Positions 9,205 through 16,139 of a stretch of DNA of 34,962 nucleotides are shown piece by piece (position 1 is the stretch's first letter; every line of letters starts with the position of its first letter). The notes under the pieces were generated by a model. The model was given only the letters and a program-made list of their open reading frames with translations, was not told the origin of the DNA and did no database searches. This DNA comes from an uncultured Flavobacteriales bacterium (GTDB taxonomy: Bacteria; Bacteroidota; Bacteroidia; Flavobacteriales; Schleiferiaceae). A program made the position numbers and the translations under genes. The DNA lies in NCBI GenBank assembly GCA_937942085.1, contig CALDGA010000243.1, positions 1 to 34,962 of the forward strand. The letters run 5' to 3'.

Positions 9205-9912
9205 GTGTTAGAAACCAAATGGCTTTATTTATTGCTCAACCTATTCACGGTGAGCGTACCGTTGATACGAAGCTTTGAGCCTCGCATCGCGTACTATAAA
9301 AGTTTTGGGTCCTTGAGTAAAGCCATGCTCATCTGGAGCGGCTTCTTTTTGATTTGGGATATATGGTATACGGATCTTGGCGTGTGGGGATTCACCCCAG
9401 ATTACCTCAGTGGGGTAGAGCTGTTTGGATTGCCTTTGGGTGAGTATTTGTTCTTTATCACCGTGCCTTTCGCCTGTGTATTTATTTACAAATGCATGGA
9501 ACTATTCTTCCCAGATGGTATTCTGAGCGTGGCAGTGGCGAATCGAATCAGCCAGTTGCTCATCCCTTTTACCCTTGTCGTTGGATTGATGTCATTGGAC
9601 AAGTTGTATACCGCGGCGACCTTCTTGTTACTGGGGGTGGCGCTCATTTATGTGGCTTGGATTGCTCGTTGTGCCTGGCTTCCTAGGTTCTATGAGAGCT
9701 ATATTATCGCTCTGCTTCCCTTCTTTTTGAAAAATGGAATCTTAACAGGTTCCTTCTTGGAAAGCCAAGTCGTTTGGTACAACGATGCGGAAAACCTAGG
9801 CATTCGGTTGGGTACTATTCCCTTTGAGGACATCTTCTATGGAATGCTGCTAATCTTAGGGATTGTGTACTTCTATGAAAAATTTGAGGCGACCCGGAAG
9901 AGCAATCTTTAA
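9205..9912 (+). CDS. crtYcd: Lycopene cyclase, CrtYcd (CarR/heterodimer-fused) type
   Basis: A roughly 235-residue, multi-helix membrane protein with two lycopene-cyclase domains of the type fused in flavobacterial CrtYcd, which forms beta-ionone rings on lycopene or gamma-carotene. The first domain includes SFEPRIAYYKSFG, FLIWDIWYTDLGVWGF and LPLGEYLFFITVPFACVFIY; the second has the matching signature TIPFEDIFYGML. I chose the GTG at 9205 because homologues start just before LYLLLNL and it leaves a 5-base gap after crtZ; an ATG at 9145 in the same frame would add 20 residues overlapping crtZ. Oddity: the first signature usually reads P-x-E-E but here is PLGE, losing the first acidic residue, while the second (PFED) is intact. 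Confidence 0.88.
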   Translation: MLETKWLYLLLNLFTVSVPLIRSFEPRIAYYKSFGSLSKAMLIWSGFFLIWDIWYTDLGVWGFTPDYLSGVELFGLPLGEYLFFITVPFACVFIYKCMELFFPDGILSVAVANRISQLLIPFTLVVGLMSLDKLYTAATFLLLGVALIYVAWIARCAWLPRFYESYIIALLPFFLKNGILTGSFLESQVVWYNDAENLGIRLGTIPFEDIFYGMLLILGIVYFYEKFEATRKSNL

Positions 9913-9940
9913 AGTAAGGCTGCCTTTTCTTCTAAGGTCA

Positions 9941-9948
9941 TACCTTTA
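9941..9948 (+). promoter_or_regulatory. Candidate -7 box for the terC-family gene
   Basis: TACCTTTA matches 5 of the 6 fixed positions of TAnnTTTG and sits 22 bases before the ATG at 9971, in the 58-base gap after the lycopene cyclase gene. No clear -33 TTG is seen at normal spacing. Confidence 0.3.
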
Positions 9949-9970
9949 GACCGCAAAAAATCGCAAACCT

Positions 9971-10702
9971 ATGGAAGCGCTATTGACCGCCCCAGGACTA
10001 TTATCATTGGCCACCTTGACCTTTTTGGAGATTGTACTAGGCATTGATAATATCATATTCATCTCCCTTGTTTCGAATGATTTAGAGGAAAGTCAGCAGC
10101 CACTGGCGCGCCGTTTGGGTCTGGCGTTGGCGTTGGGGTTCAGAATATTAATGTTACTGGGAATTACCTGGCTTATTGGCTTGACTGCGCCGTTGTTTCA
10201 TCTTGGCGATCATGCGGTTTCCGGGAGAGACGCCATTTTGTTTGTAGGAGGAGTATTCCTGTTGGCCAAATCCTCTTCTGAGATTTTTAAGAAGACGGAA
10301 GGGAGGGGACATGGAGAGCATGCACATAAACCAAAATCTTTTGTTGGAGTGATTATTCAGATAGGGTTACTGGATATTGTGTTCAGCTTTGATAGCGTAC
10401 TTACGGCAATAGGAATGACTCATGAGTTGGTCATCATGATTGTGGCAGTGGTCATTTCAATGGTGATCATGTTGACTTTTGCGAAGCCTATTGCGCATTT
10501 CATTGAGAAGCACGTGAGCTTGCAGATCTTGGCACTTAGTTTCTTGATTATGATCGGGACTGTTTTGGTCGCTGAAAGTGCACATGTAGAAATCCCGAAA
10601 CCCTATGTCTACAGTTCTGTAGGATTTGCGCTGATTGTCCAATTATTGAGCATTCGCGCGGCTGAAAAGTCCAAATCTACTGGTAGCGGCCCACAAGCCT
10701 AA
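9971..10702 (+). CDS. TerC family integral membrane protein
   Basis: A 243-residue polytopic membrane protein of the TerC family (PF03741). Characteristic acidic transmembrane motifs are FLEIVLGIDNIIFISL near residue 18-33 and LLDIVFSFDSVLTAIG in the second half, separated by a His-rich cytoplasmic loop (GRGHGEHAHKPKS). The family is linked to tellurite resistance, manganese export and metal loading of exported proteins; the substrate here is unknown. About seven hydrophobic segments are present and length is normal. It sits between two carotenoid blocks but has its own candidate promoter box. Its last 26 bases overlap, tail to tail, the end of the next gene on the opposite strand. Confidence 0.92.
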   Translation: MEALLTAPGLLSLATLTFLEIVLGIDNIIFISLVSNDLEESQQPLARRLGLALALGFRILMLLGITWLIGLTAPLFHLGDHAVSGRDAILFVGGVFLLAKSSSEIFKKTEGRGHGEHAHKPKSFVGVIIQIGLLDIVFSFDSVLTAIGMTHELVIMIVAVVISMVIMLTFAKPIAHFIEKHVSLQILALSFLIMIGTVLVAESAHVEIPKPYVYSSVGFALIVQLLSIRAAEKSKSTGSGPQA

Positions 10703-11246
10703 AATAATCCTTGAGGACAGCCTGATTGGCCTTCTCATTGCTTTGTGTACCGTTCAATAGGAGGGAATCCCTTCCTTGAACGATGAAGGCACGGCGGTAA
10801 TCCAGCGCATTTTGAAACACCCAAGCGGCCAGTCTATAGTGGTCCGCGAAGTCCATATGATCAAGGCTTAGGGTAGCCATTGAATCCCCCAATGCGATAT
10901 GCACCGTATCTGCGAAATAACGTCGTGCATTCGGCTCGGCAATGATATACGCCTGGTCTGTACGCCAAGAATTGATGATGGTAAAGTTCAACAACGGTTG
11001 GGTCGTGTCGTAGGTGCACTTTAAATACCGGTGGACTTTAAATCCTTGTTGGGCCAATTCTGTTCGCTCCTCCGTTCTGTATTGGTGAATGCGTGTGTTG
11101 TTGAAGAAGATTTCGTCGCTCTCCTTCACCAAATAATTGGGTTCCAAATCCCAATGCTGCAACTGCTGCTCATAGGGCCATAGGATGCTCAGCAGCAACA
11201 TCGCCGTAAAGAAAATTAAGGCAACGCGGTATAGTTTCTTTTCCAT
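10677..11246 (-). CDS. Membrane-anchored protein of unknown function
   Basis: A 189-residue protein I do not recognise. The N-terminus is a short basic stretch and one hydrophobic segment (residues 7-24, VALIFFTAMLLLSILW), either an uncleaved anchor or a signal peptide, followed by about 165 residues of soluble, presumably periplasmic, domain containing YHRY-like basic/aromatic stretches and one cysteine (KCTYDTTQPL). Start at the ATG at 11244-11246 is the only sensible one. It is convergent with the terC-family gene, the two overlapping by 26 coding bases, and divergent from crtD 67 bases away. No terminator separates it from the terC gene. Confidence 0.75.
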   Translation of the reverse strand: MEKKLYRVALIFFTAMLLLSILWPYEQQLQHWDLEPNYLVKESDEIFFNNTRIHQYRTEERTELAQQGFKVHRYLKCTYDTTQPLLNFTIINSWRTDQAYIIAEPNARRYFADTVHIALGDSMATLSLDHMDFADHYRLAAWVFQNALDYRRAFIVQGRDSLLLNGTQSNEKANQAVLKDYFRLVGRYQ

Positions 11247-11313
11247 CGTGTTTACAACAATAAACGGAGTTGGTTGTTTAATGTATACCCCTAAGAAAAC
11301 ACCTTAACGCCAC

Positions 11314-12801
11314 ATGAAAAAGAATCTCGAATCAGTAGCGATCATAGGATCAGGAGTAGCTGGACTCAGCGCAGCCATACGTTTGGCCCTGCAGGGAAAG
11401 CAAGTCATTGTTTTTGAGCAGAATCCCTATACGGGAGGTAAAGTTACTGCGTTCGAGAAGCAGGGATTTAGATTCGATATGGGACCCTCCTTATTCACTA
11501 TGCCTCATTTAGTGGAGGAGTTGTTCGAATTAGCCGGGAGGACCCCCAAGGATTACTTTCAATACCACACACACGATGAGGTTTGCAGGTATTTCTGGCT
11601 GGATGGAACACAAATAACATTATACCCTTCAGTGGAAAAAAACGTGGAAGCCATTACCACCGTTTTTGACAAAGAGTCCGGAAAACGAGTCCGAAAGTAT
11701 TTTGATGATGCGCGCAAGAAATTCGAGCTCACGGCACCTTTCTTTTTAGAGAGTAGCCTACATAAAATGAAAACCTTCCTTTCGCCGAGGGTGTTAAAGG
11801 TGGTTTCGGAAATCCCAAGATTAGGGTTGTTTTCGACTTTGGACGATCAAAATAAGCGTTACTTCAAAGAGCCTAAGCTGGTCCAATTATTCAATAGATA
11901 TGCGACCTATAATGGTTCTTCACCGTATCAAACGCCAGGGATCATGCAGATGATTTCGCATTTGGAACACGGTATGGGAACTCATTTTCCCGTCGGTGGA
12001 ATGCACGCTATTTCCCAGAGCCTGACCAAACTTGCCAAGGAATTAGGTGTGCAGTTTGAGCTGAATTCTAAAGTCGAGCAAATCCTTATTGAGGAGAAGA
12101 AAGTACGCGGCGTAGTGGTCAACGGGGCGAAACGGAAGTTTGACCTAGTGGTGTGTAATTCCGATATCAAACACGCATACCAAGAGTTATTGCCTGAGCA
12201 GGTGCGTCGTCCTAAGAAGACCTTGGCACAAGAACCTAGCTCCAGTGCATTGATATTTTATTGGGGTGTAAGACAAACCTTCCCTAAATTGGACCTACAC
12301 AACATCATCTTCAGCGAAGATTATAAGGAGGAATTCGATCGGATTCGTACCAATGGGCCATTTTGGGAGGATCCAACCATTTATATTCATATTTCCAACC
12401 GATTAGAGGTTAATGACGCCCCAAAGGGTAAGGATTCTTGGTTTGTGATGGTGAATGTATCTTACGATCAAGGTCAGGATTGGGGAGATATAGTGGGTAA
12501 AGTGCGACGCAAGCTTATTGAACGTATGTCCGCTATGCTGGGACAAGATATTACGCCCTTGATTGAAACCGAGGAAATTTTAACCCCGCCGCAAATCCAG
12601 CACAGAACATCCAGTGTGGGCGGAGCGCTCTACGGAACAAGCTCGAACGAGCGAATGGCGGCATTTTTAAGGCATTCCAATAAAAGTAGCTCGGTCAAAG
12701 GGTTGTACTTTTGTGGTGGATCAGCACATCCGGGCGGCGGTGTGCCCTTATGTATATTGAGCGGTAAAATTGCCGCGGAATGGATAGAAGAAGATGAATG
12801 A
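11314..12801 (+). CDS. crtD: Carotenoid 3,4-desaturase (CrtD), CrtI-type FAD enzyme
   Basis: A 495-residue member of the phytoene desaturase/CrtI superfamily. The FAD-binding Rossmann motif is at residues 10-35 (IIGSGVAGLSAAIRLALQGK), followed by YTGGKV and GFRFDMGPSLFT. The C-terminal motif YFCGGSAHPGGGVPLCILS is of the CrtD type, unlike the GAGTHPGAGIPG style of classical CrtI. Direct 8-base overlap with cruF, the carotenoid 1-hydroxylase gene, supports a 3',4'-desaturase acting after CruF on the acyclic end of gamma-carotene derivatives. Without crtI in view, a phytoene desaturase role cannot be fully excluded. Start at the ATG at 11314 (MKKNLESVAIIGSG). Membrane-associated. Confidence 0.88.
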   Translation: MKKNLESVAIIGSGVAGLSAAIRLALQGKQVIVFEQNPYTGGKVTAFEKQGFRFDMGPSLFTMPHLVEELFELAGRTPKDYFQYHTHDEVCRYFWLDGTQITLYPSVEKNVEAITTVFDKESGKRVRKYFDDARKKFELTAPFFLESSLHKMKTFLSPRVLKVVSEIPRLGLFSTLDDQNKRYFKEPKLVQLFNRYATYNGSSPYQTPGIMQMISHLEHGMGTHFPVGGMHAISQSLTKLAKELGVQFELNSKVEQILIEEKKVRGVVVNGAKRKFDLVVCNSDIKHAYQELLPEQVRRPKKTLAQEPSSSALIFYWGVRQTFPKLDLHNIIFSEDYKEEFDRIRTNGPFWEDPTIYIHISNRLEVNDAPKGKDSWFVMVNVSYDQGQDWGDIVGKVRRKLIERMSAMLGQDITPLIETEEILTPPQIQHRTSSVGGALYGTSSNERMAAFLRHSNKSSSVKGLYFCGGSAHPGGGVPLCILSGKIAAEWIEEDE

Positions 12802-13432
12802 TTTAGGGAAAATCCAATTATTGACGGCCAAGTACGGCGGCTACGTCCTCATCTTTTTCCACACCATAGGATTATTTTTACTTGGGGCCGATTGGCGCCA
12901 AAATTTCGTATTCCTTACGCCCTACAACCTACTCTTAATGTTGGTTGTCTTCTTGCTGGCCAGCGATCGTCCGAAGCATTGGGGGCTCTACATGGCGCCC
13001 ATAGTACTAGGCTACATCATCGAGGTTATTGGCACCAATAGCGGATGGCCTTTTGGTGCCTACACCTACGGTACAGCTTTAGGGCCGAGAGTATTCAGTA
13101 CTCCTCTAATGATTGGCGTATTGTGGTGGGTGTTGATTCGAGCTTGGTTTGATTTGTCGGATCGATGGACGCAAAATGCGTGGGCAAAATCACTCATCAC
13201 TGGAACGGCTATGGTTTTGATGGACGTGTTGATTGAACCTGTAGCGATAGAATTGGGCTTTTGGACTTGGGCGGAGGTCGAAGTTCCTGTGGCCAATTAT
13301 ATTTCGTGGTTCGTCCTTGCCACATTGTTCGCACGGGCCACGGCAGGCGGCACTACGAAAAACCCTCAGAGCCCTTGGGTCATAGCGGTACTTACTGTGT
13401 TTTTTGCCGTACTCAACATAGCGTATGCATAA
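12794..13432 (+). CDS. cruF: Carotenoid 1-hydroxylase CruF
   Basis: A 212-residue integral membrane protein of the DUF422/CruF carotenoid biosynthesis family (PF04240). The two conserved signatures are visible: GYIIEVIGTNSGWPFGAYTYG at about 76-96 (also in homologues, containing E and N of the active region) and DVLIEPVAIELGFWTW in the second half. CruF adds water to the psi-end of gamma-carotene-type carotenoids, giving the 1'-hydroxyl of saproxanthin and myxol. Translationally coupled to crtD by an 8-base overlap. Seven or so hydrophobic helices fit the family. A bidirectional terminator begins right after its stop codon. Confidence 0.92.
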   Translation: MNDLGKIQLLTAKYGGYVLIFFHTIGLFLLGADWRQNFVFLTPYNLLLMLVVFLLASDRPKHWGLYMAPIVLGYIIEVIGTNSGWPFGAYTYGTALGPRVFSTPLMIGVLWWVLIRAWFDLSDRWTQNAWAKSLITGTAMVLMDVLIEPVAIELGFWTWAEVEVPVANYISWFVLATLFARATAGGTTKNPQSPWVIAVLTVFFAVLNIAYA

Positions 13433-13464
13433 AAAAAGCCCCTGCTTAAGGCAAGGGCTTTCTT
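13431..13464. terminator. Bidirectional terminator between cruF and pspC
   Basis: The hairpin AAAGCCCcTGC / GCAaGGGCTTT (one C-A mismatch, loop at 13446-13450) has seven A on its left and TTTCTT on its right, so it can stop transcription from both cruF (plus) and the PspC gene (minus), which converge here. The A run overlaps the cruF stop codon. Confidence 0.85.
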
Positions 13465-13481
13465 AGCTCAGGGGTACGAGC

Positions 13482-15122
13482 CTAGCGGTCTTTCAACCGT
13501 TTGATTTCCAGCTCTAGCTCTTCAATCTTTCGATCGATTTCATCGTCCATAGCTTCAAGTTCTTCTTCGATTGTTTCCTCGAGATCTTCAGCTGAATAGT
13601 ATTCGATAACGGGGCAATCGGCACAATCCAAGCCTCTTTCGGTCATGATCCAGGTATGTCCTAGCATGTCGCCGTCCCACAGATTCTGGACATTTTCGAG
13701 GTCATAAATGATGTTTTCAAGACTTGGGTCTAGGAATACGGTGGTTCCTACCGGCAATCTTAAGGTCACTTTGAGGTCTTGACCACGGTACAAGGCATCC
13801 TCGGGCACGCTGAAATACTCGCTTAATCGTAGTGTTTCTCCTGTTTGCTCGGTTTTAAAATCAAACCGCTGTGCACGTTGTCTCGCCTCGGCATGGTTGC
13901 GGCCGCTGGCCGAATGCTTTAATTCTAGGTGGGCCGTGCTATCATTGGTTCGCTCGATGTTGAAGCGGACGTTTTCAACTCTTAATTGGTCATCATCAAT
14001 ATCAAATAAAAATCCTGTGGACTCCTCCAATATATCGGCTTCGAGGACGAGGGAATTTCCTTGTACTGTGATCTTTTCCACTTCGGTGGAGCGCTCTTTA
14101 AAATCCGTGGCCAACGATCCCGCGCTGATGAAAATGAGGATCAAGCCAATGATGAATGATGCGATGCCTGAGAAGGAGAGTAGGCGCGCGTTCGATACGG
14201 ATTTCCCAAACAATTTGGCCAGGAATACTACCAAGGCGAACAGTGGCATCAATAGGGTCAACAAGGTTCCCACGCGCAATGACATCAAACGCCACCCCGA
14301 TCCAAACAAGGCCTGCGCCCCGTCCATGCCGTAGATATAGCCATTGATGTCGATGAAATCAAAGCCGCCAAGATTCCAAGTACTGCCAAAGACCCCGATC
14401 AGTGCAACTATCAAGGTAAAGGCGATTACTGACCCAACTATGGCCAAAACCACCCCAAAGAATTTCAGGATGAATCCAAGGATGGCTCCAATGGTATTCG
14501 TGATGAAATCAAAAAATCCTCTAGGCGTGTTTTTAAACTTCTTTCCGAACGCTTTGCCCTGGGCCTCGAACTCCTTGAACTTCTTTTCAATGTTGCCCAG
14601 GTTTACCGGCTCCCCCCGCATTTGGAGTTTTTGCGCAGTAGTTTTCGCTTCAGGAATAGCCGCCCATAGTATGATGTAGGTGATGAATCCAATTCCCGTA
14701 AAGAACAACAGCACCAAGAATAACACGCGTATCCAAACCACGTCAATGTTGAAATAGGCTGCGATACCGCTGCAGACCCCGCCAATGACTGTCTCGTCTG
14801 GGTTACGGAAGAATCTGCGTTTGGTTTCTGTTTGAGTGGTTTCCGTCTCCTCAGCAGCTTCTGCAAAATCCTCAGGGCGCCCGAGGGTAGAGATGATGAA
14901 GTCGACATCTTCCTGCGTTACAACCTGACGTTTGCCTTCAGAAAGTCGCATGGAAAAGATTTCCGCGATGCGCGATTCGATATCTGCGACTATTTCGGCG
15001 CCGCCTTCCTCGTGGGATAATCGGTCTTTAATCGCATTTAAATACAGGTTAAAGTTCTCGTAGGCACCTTCGTCCAAGTGATAGATGATGCCGCTTAGGT
15101 TGATATTTATTGTCTTATTCAT
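13482..15122 (-). CDS. PspC-domain envelope stress protein
   Basis: A 546-residue membrane protein. The N-terminal 90 residues (INLSGIIYHLDEGAYENFNLYLNAI...VTQEDVDFIISTLGRPEDF) are the cytoplasmic segment typical of Bacteroidota PspC proteins. The PspC domain spans about 102-161 (NPDETVIGGVCSGIAAYFNIDVVWIRV). Several transmembrane helices follow between about 205 and 340, then a large extracytoplasmic beta-type domain, and a C-terminal acidic coiled coil (EELEAMDDEIDRKIEELELEI). Family members relate to phage-shock/envelope stress, but the function in this phylum is not defined. It is the last gene of an operon with PadR (6-base gap) and probably under PadR control. Long open frames antisense to it are composition shadows. 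Confidence 0.92.
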   Translation of the reverse strand: MNKTININLSGIIYHLDEGAYENFNLYLNAIKDRLSHEEGGAEIVADIESRIAEIFSMRLSEGKRQVVTQEDVDFIISTLGRPEDFAEAAEETETTQTETKRRFFRNPDETVIGGVCSGIAAYFNIDVVWIRVLFLVLLFFTGIGFITYIILWAAIPEAKTTAQKLQMRGEPVNLGNIEKKFKEFEAQGKAFGKKFKNTPRGFFDFITNTIGAILGFILKFFGVVLAIVGSVIAFTLIVALIGVFGSTWNLGGFDFIDINGYIYGMDGAQALFGSGWRLMSLRVGTLLTLLMPLFALVVFLAKLFGKSVSNARLLSFSGIASFIIGLILIFISAGSLATDFKERSTEVEKITVQGNSLVLEADILEESTGFLFDIDDDQLRVENVRFNIERTNDSTAHLELKHSASGRNHAEARQRAQRFDFKTEQTGETLRLSEYFSVPEDALYRGQDLKVTLRLPVGTTVFLDPSLENIIYDLENVQNLWDGDMLGHTWIMTERGLDCADCPVIEYYSAEDLEETIEEELEAMDDEIDRKIEELELEIKRLKDR

Positions 15123-15128
15123 GGGGCG

Positions 15129-15458
15129 TTAATTCGATGTAGTGATGTGTTCAACGGCTTTTTGAAGGGCATCCCAAGTGCTTTTTAGCTCCTTTTGAAA
15201 TGCCTTTCCTTCGGTAGAAAGTGAGTAGTATTTGCGCGGTGGTCCCGAAGTACTTTCTTCCCAGCGGTACTCGAGGAGTCCGGCGTTTTTTAATCGGGTC
15301 AATAGTGGATACAAGGTTCCTTCTACGACGATGAGTTCTGCATTCTTCAAGTGCTCAATGATGTCCGAGGCATAGGCATCACCGTTGCTGAGTATGCCTA
15401 AAATGCAATACTCCAGGACGCCCTTACGCATCTGTGCTTTAGTATTCTCAATCTTCAT
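15129..15458 (-). CDS. PadR family transcriptional regulator
   Basis: A 109-residue PadR-type winged-helix repressor. The core KGVLEYCILGILSNGDAYASDII, EGTLYPLLTRLKNAGLLEYRW and GPPRKYYSLSTEGK are diagnostic of the family (PF03551). PadR proteins are usually dimeric repressors released by small ligands or envelope signals. Located between an exported DUF4252-like protein (11-base overlap) and the PspC gene (6-base gap), the standard PadR-PspC arrangement of Bacteroidota. Likely autoregulates the operon through the inverted repeat at 15946-15961. Start at the ATG at 15456-15458. Confidence 0.94.
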   Translation of the reverse strand: MKIENTKAQMRKGVLEYCILGILSNGDAYASDIIEHLKNAELIVVEGTLYPLLTRLKNAGLLEYRWEESTSGPPRKYYSLSTEGKAFQKELKSTWDALQKAVEHITTSN

Positions 15459-15906
15459 GCAGGGTCTTGCTTAGGGTGAAGTCTCCGTAGAAGGTGATCA
15501 ATATGGTATTGCTCTCCTCGGTCACTAGGAAGTGAGCCTCGTCAAATCTGGTGCGGCTTCCACGGAAATACAGGTAGTGCACCTCGCCGTTATCTTCTTC
15601 GAGTTCAACTTTTTTATACCCCGAGCGGTCCAGGAACTTTTGCCAGTCCTTGGTCACTTCTTTGCGATAGCGATCATCAGATACTCTAAGCCATTGAACA
15701 CGCTTGATTTCACCATTTAGTGTGCGCTCAAGGTCGCCGTTGGCGAAATCTATATCCAAGGGTAGGGCACTGAGTAAGGAGCCGCCAAAGCTGAATCCGC
15801 CGATATACGGTTTGGGCTCGTATTCCTCATATAGGTCGTCTGCCAATCCCTTGGGTTGTGCCATCAAGGCTACGGGAAATAGTAATAGGAAAAGGGTTCT
15901 TTTCAT
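15448..15906 (-). CDS. Exported DUF4252-like protein
   Basis: A 152-residue secreted protein with a clear signal peptide (MKRTLFLLLFPVALMAQ, cleavage near residue 16-17). The mature domain, with GEIKRVQWLRVSD, a central region ending EVHYLYFRG, and a C-terminal strand ITFYGDFTLSKTL, resembles the DUF4252 family of small envelope proteins in Bacteroidota; the assignment is by pattern and moderate. First gene of the operon with PadR and PspC, overlapping padR by 11 bases. A promoter and candidate operator lie directly upstream. Function unknown; context suggests envelope-stress sensing or reporting. Confidence 0.75.
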   Translation of the reverse strand: MKRTLFLLLFPVALMAQPKGLADDLYEEYEPKPYIGGFSFGGSLLSALPLDIDFANGDLERTLNGEIKRVQWLRVSDDRYRKEVTKDWQKFLDRSGYKKVELEEDNGEVHYLYFRGSRTRFDEAHFLVTEESNTILITFYGDFTLSKTLHED

Positions 15907-15925
15907 GGTCCAATTGAATTTTCGA

Positions 15926-15957
15926 CAAAGTTATAGGTAAAAATAGGTACTATGCAA
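15926..15957 (-). promoter_or_regulatory. Promoter of the DUF4252-like/padR/pspC operon
   Basis: On the minus strand a perfect -7 box TAACTTTG (15926-15933) is preceded at 21 bases by a TTG -33 element (15955-15957), matching the Bacteroidota consensus TTG-N19-21-TAnnTTTG. The box ends 20 bases upstream of the start codon at 15904-15906. Confidence 0.7.
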
Positions 15958-15961
15958 TACC
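15946..15961. promoter_or_regulatory. Candidate PadR operator
   Basis: An inverted repeat GGTA-N8-TACC overlaps the -33 element of the operon promoter. PadR-family operators have half-sites separated by eight bases (ATGT-N8-ACAT in the best-known cases), so spacing fits though the half-site differs. A direct repeat of GTACTAT (15948-15954 and 15964-15970) overlaps it. Confidence 0.45.
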
Positions 15962-16020
15962 AAGTACTATAATTTTTTCTGGGTGCTTCTGGCAGGTTGT
16001 TTTTGTCTCAAAAACGAAAC

Positions 16021-16035
16021 ATTGTGAATAACAAT
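16021..16035. promoter_or_regulatory. Palindrome upstream of the CarF-like gene
   Basis: ATTGT-N5-ACAAT, a perfect 5-bp inverted repeat, lies about 47 bases upstream of the -7 box of the CarF-like gene. A second hairpin (GTTTTTG-TCT-CAAAAAC) lies at 15999-16015. The 233 bases between the two divergent genes (15907-16139) hold no other gene. Confidence 0.3.
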
Positions 16036-16081
16036 TAGCTCGGTATCTAGGGTGTCGCTACAATAATCGTTTCTTTTTGAG

Positions 16082-16089
16082 TAGTTTTG
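16082..16089 (+). promoter_or_regulatory. Candidate -7 box for the CarF-like gene
   Basis: TAGTTTTG matches TAnnTTTG at every fixed position and lies 50 bases before the ATG at 16140. No TTG is found at the standard -33 spacing. Confidence 0.45.
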
Positions 16090-16139
16090 TGATTCGACAA
16101 AGCCCCTACGTCGGTATATTAGAACAAACCATTAAAACT

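Noticed and set aside
13897-14347. Overlapping plus-strand frames of 145 and 63 codons, and a further one to 14679
   Set aside because: They lie entirely antisense to the well-supported PspC gene, are rich in Arg/Pro/Met and have no recognisable domain; they arise from codon bias of the opposite strand.
16077-16139. N-terminal extension of the CarF-like protein from a TTG
   Set aside because: The extension begins before the -7 box and does not resemble the family; the ATG at 16140 begins directly with the first membrane helix.
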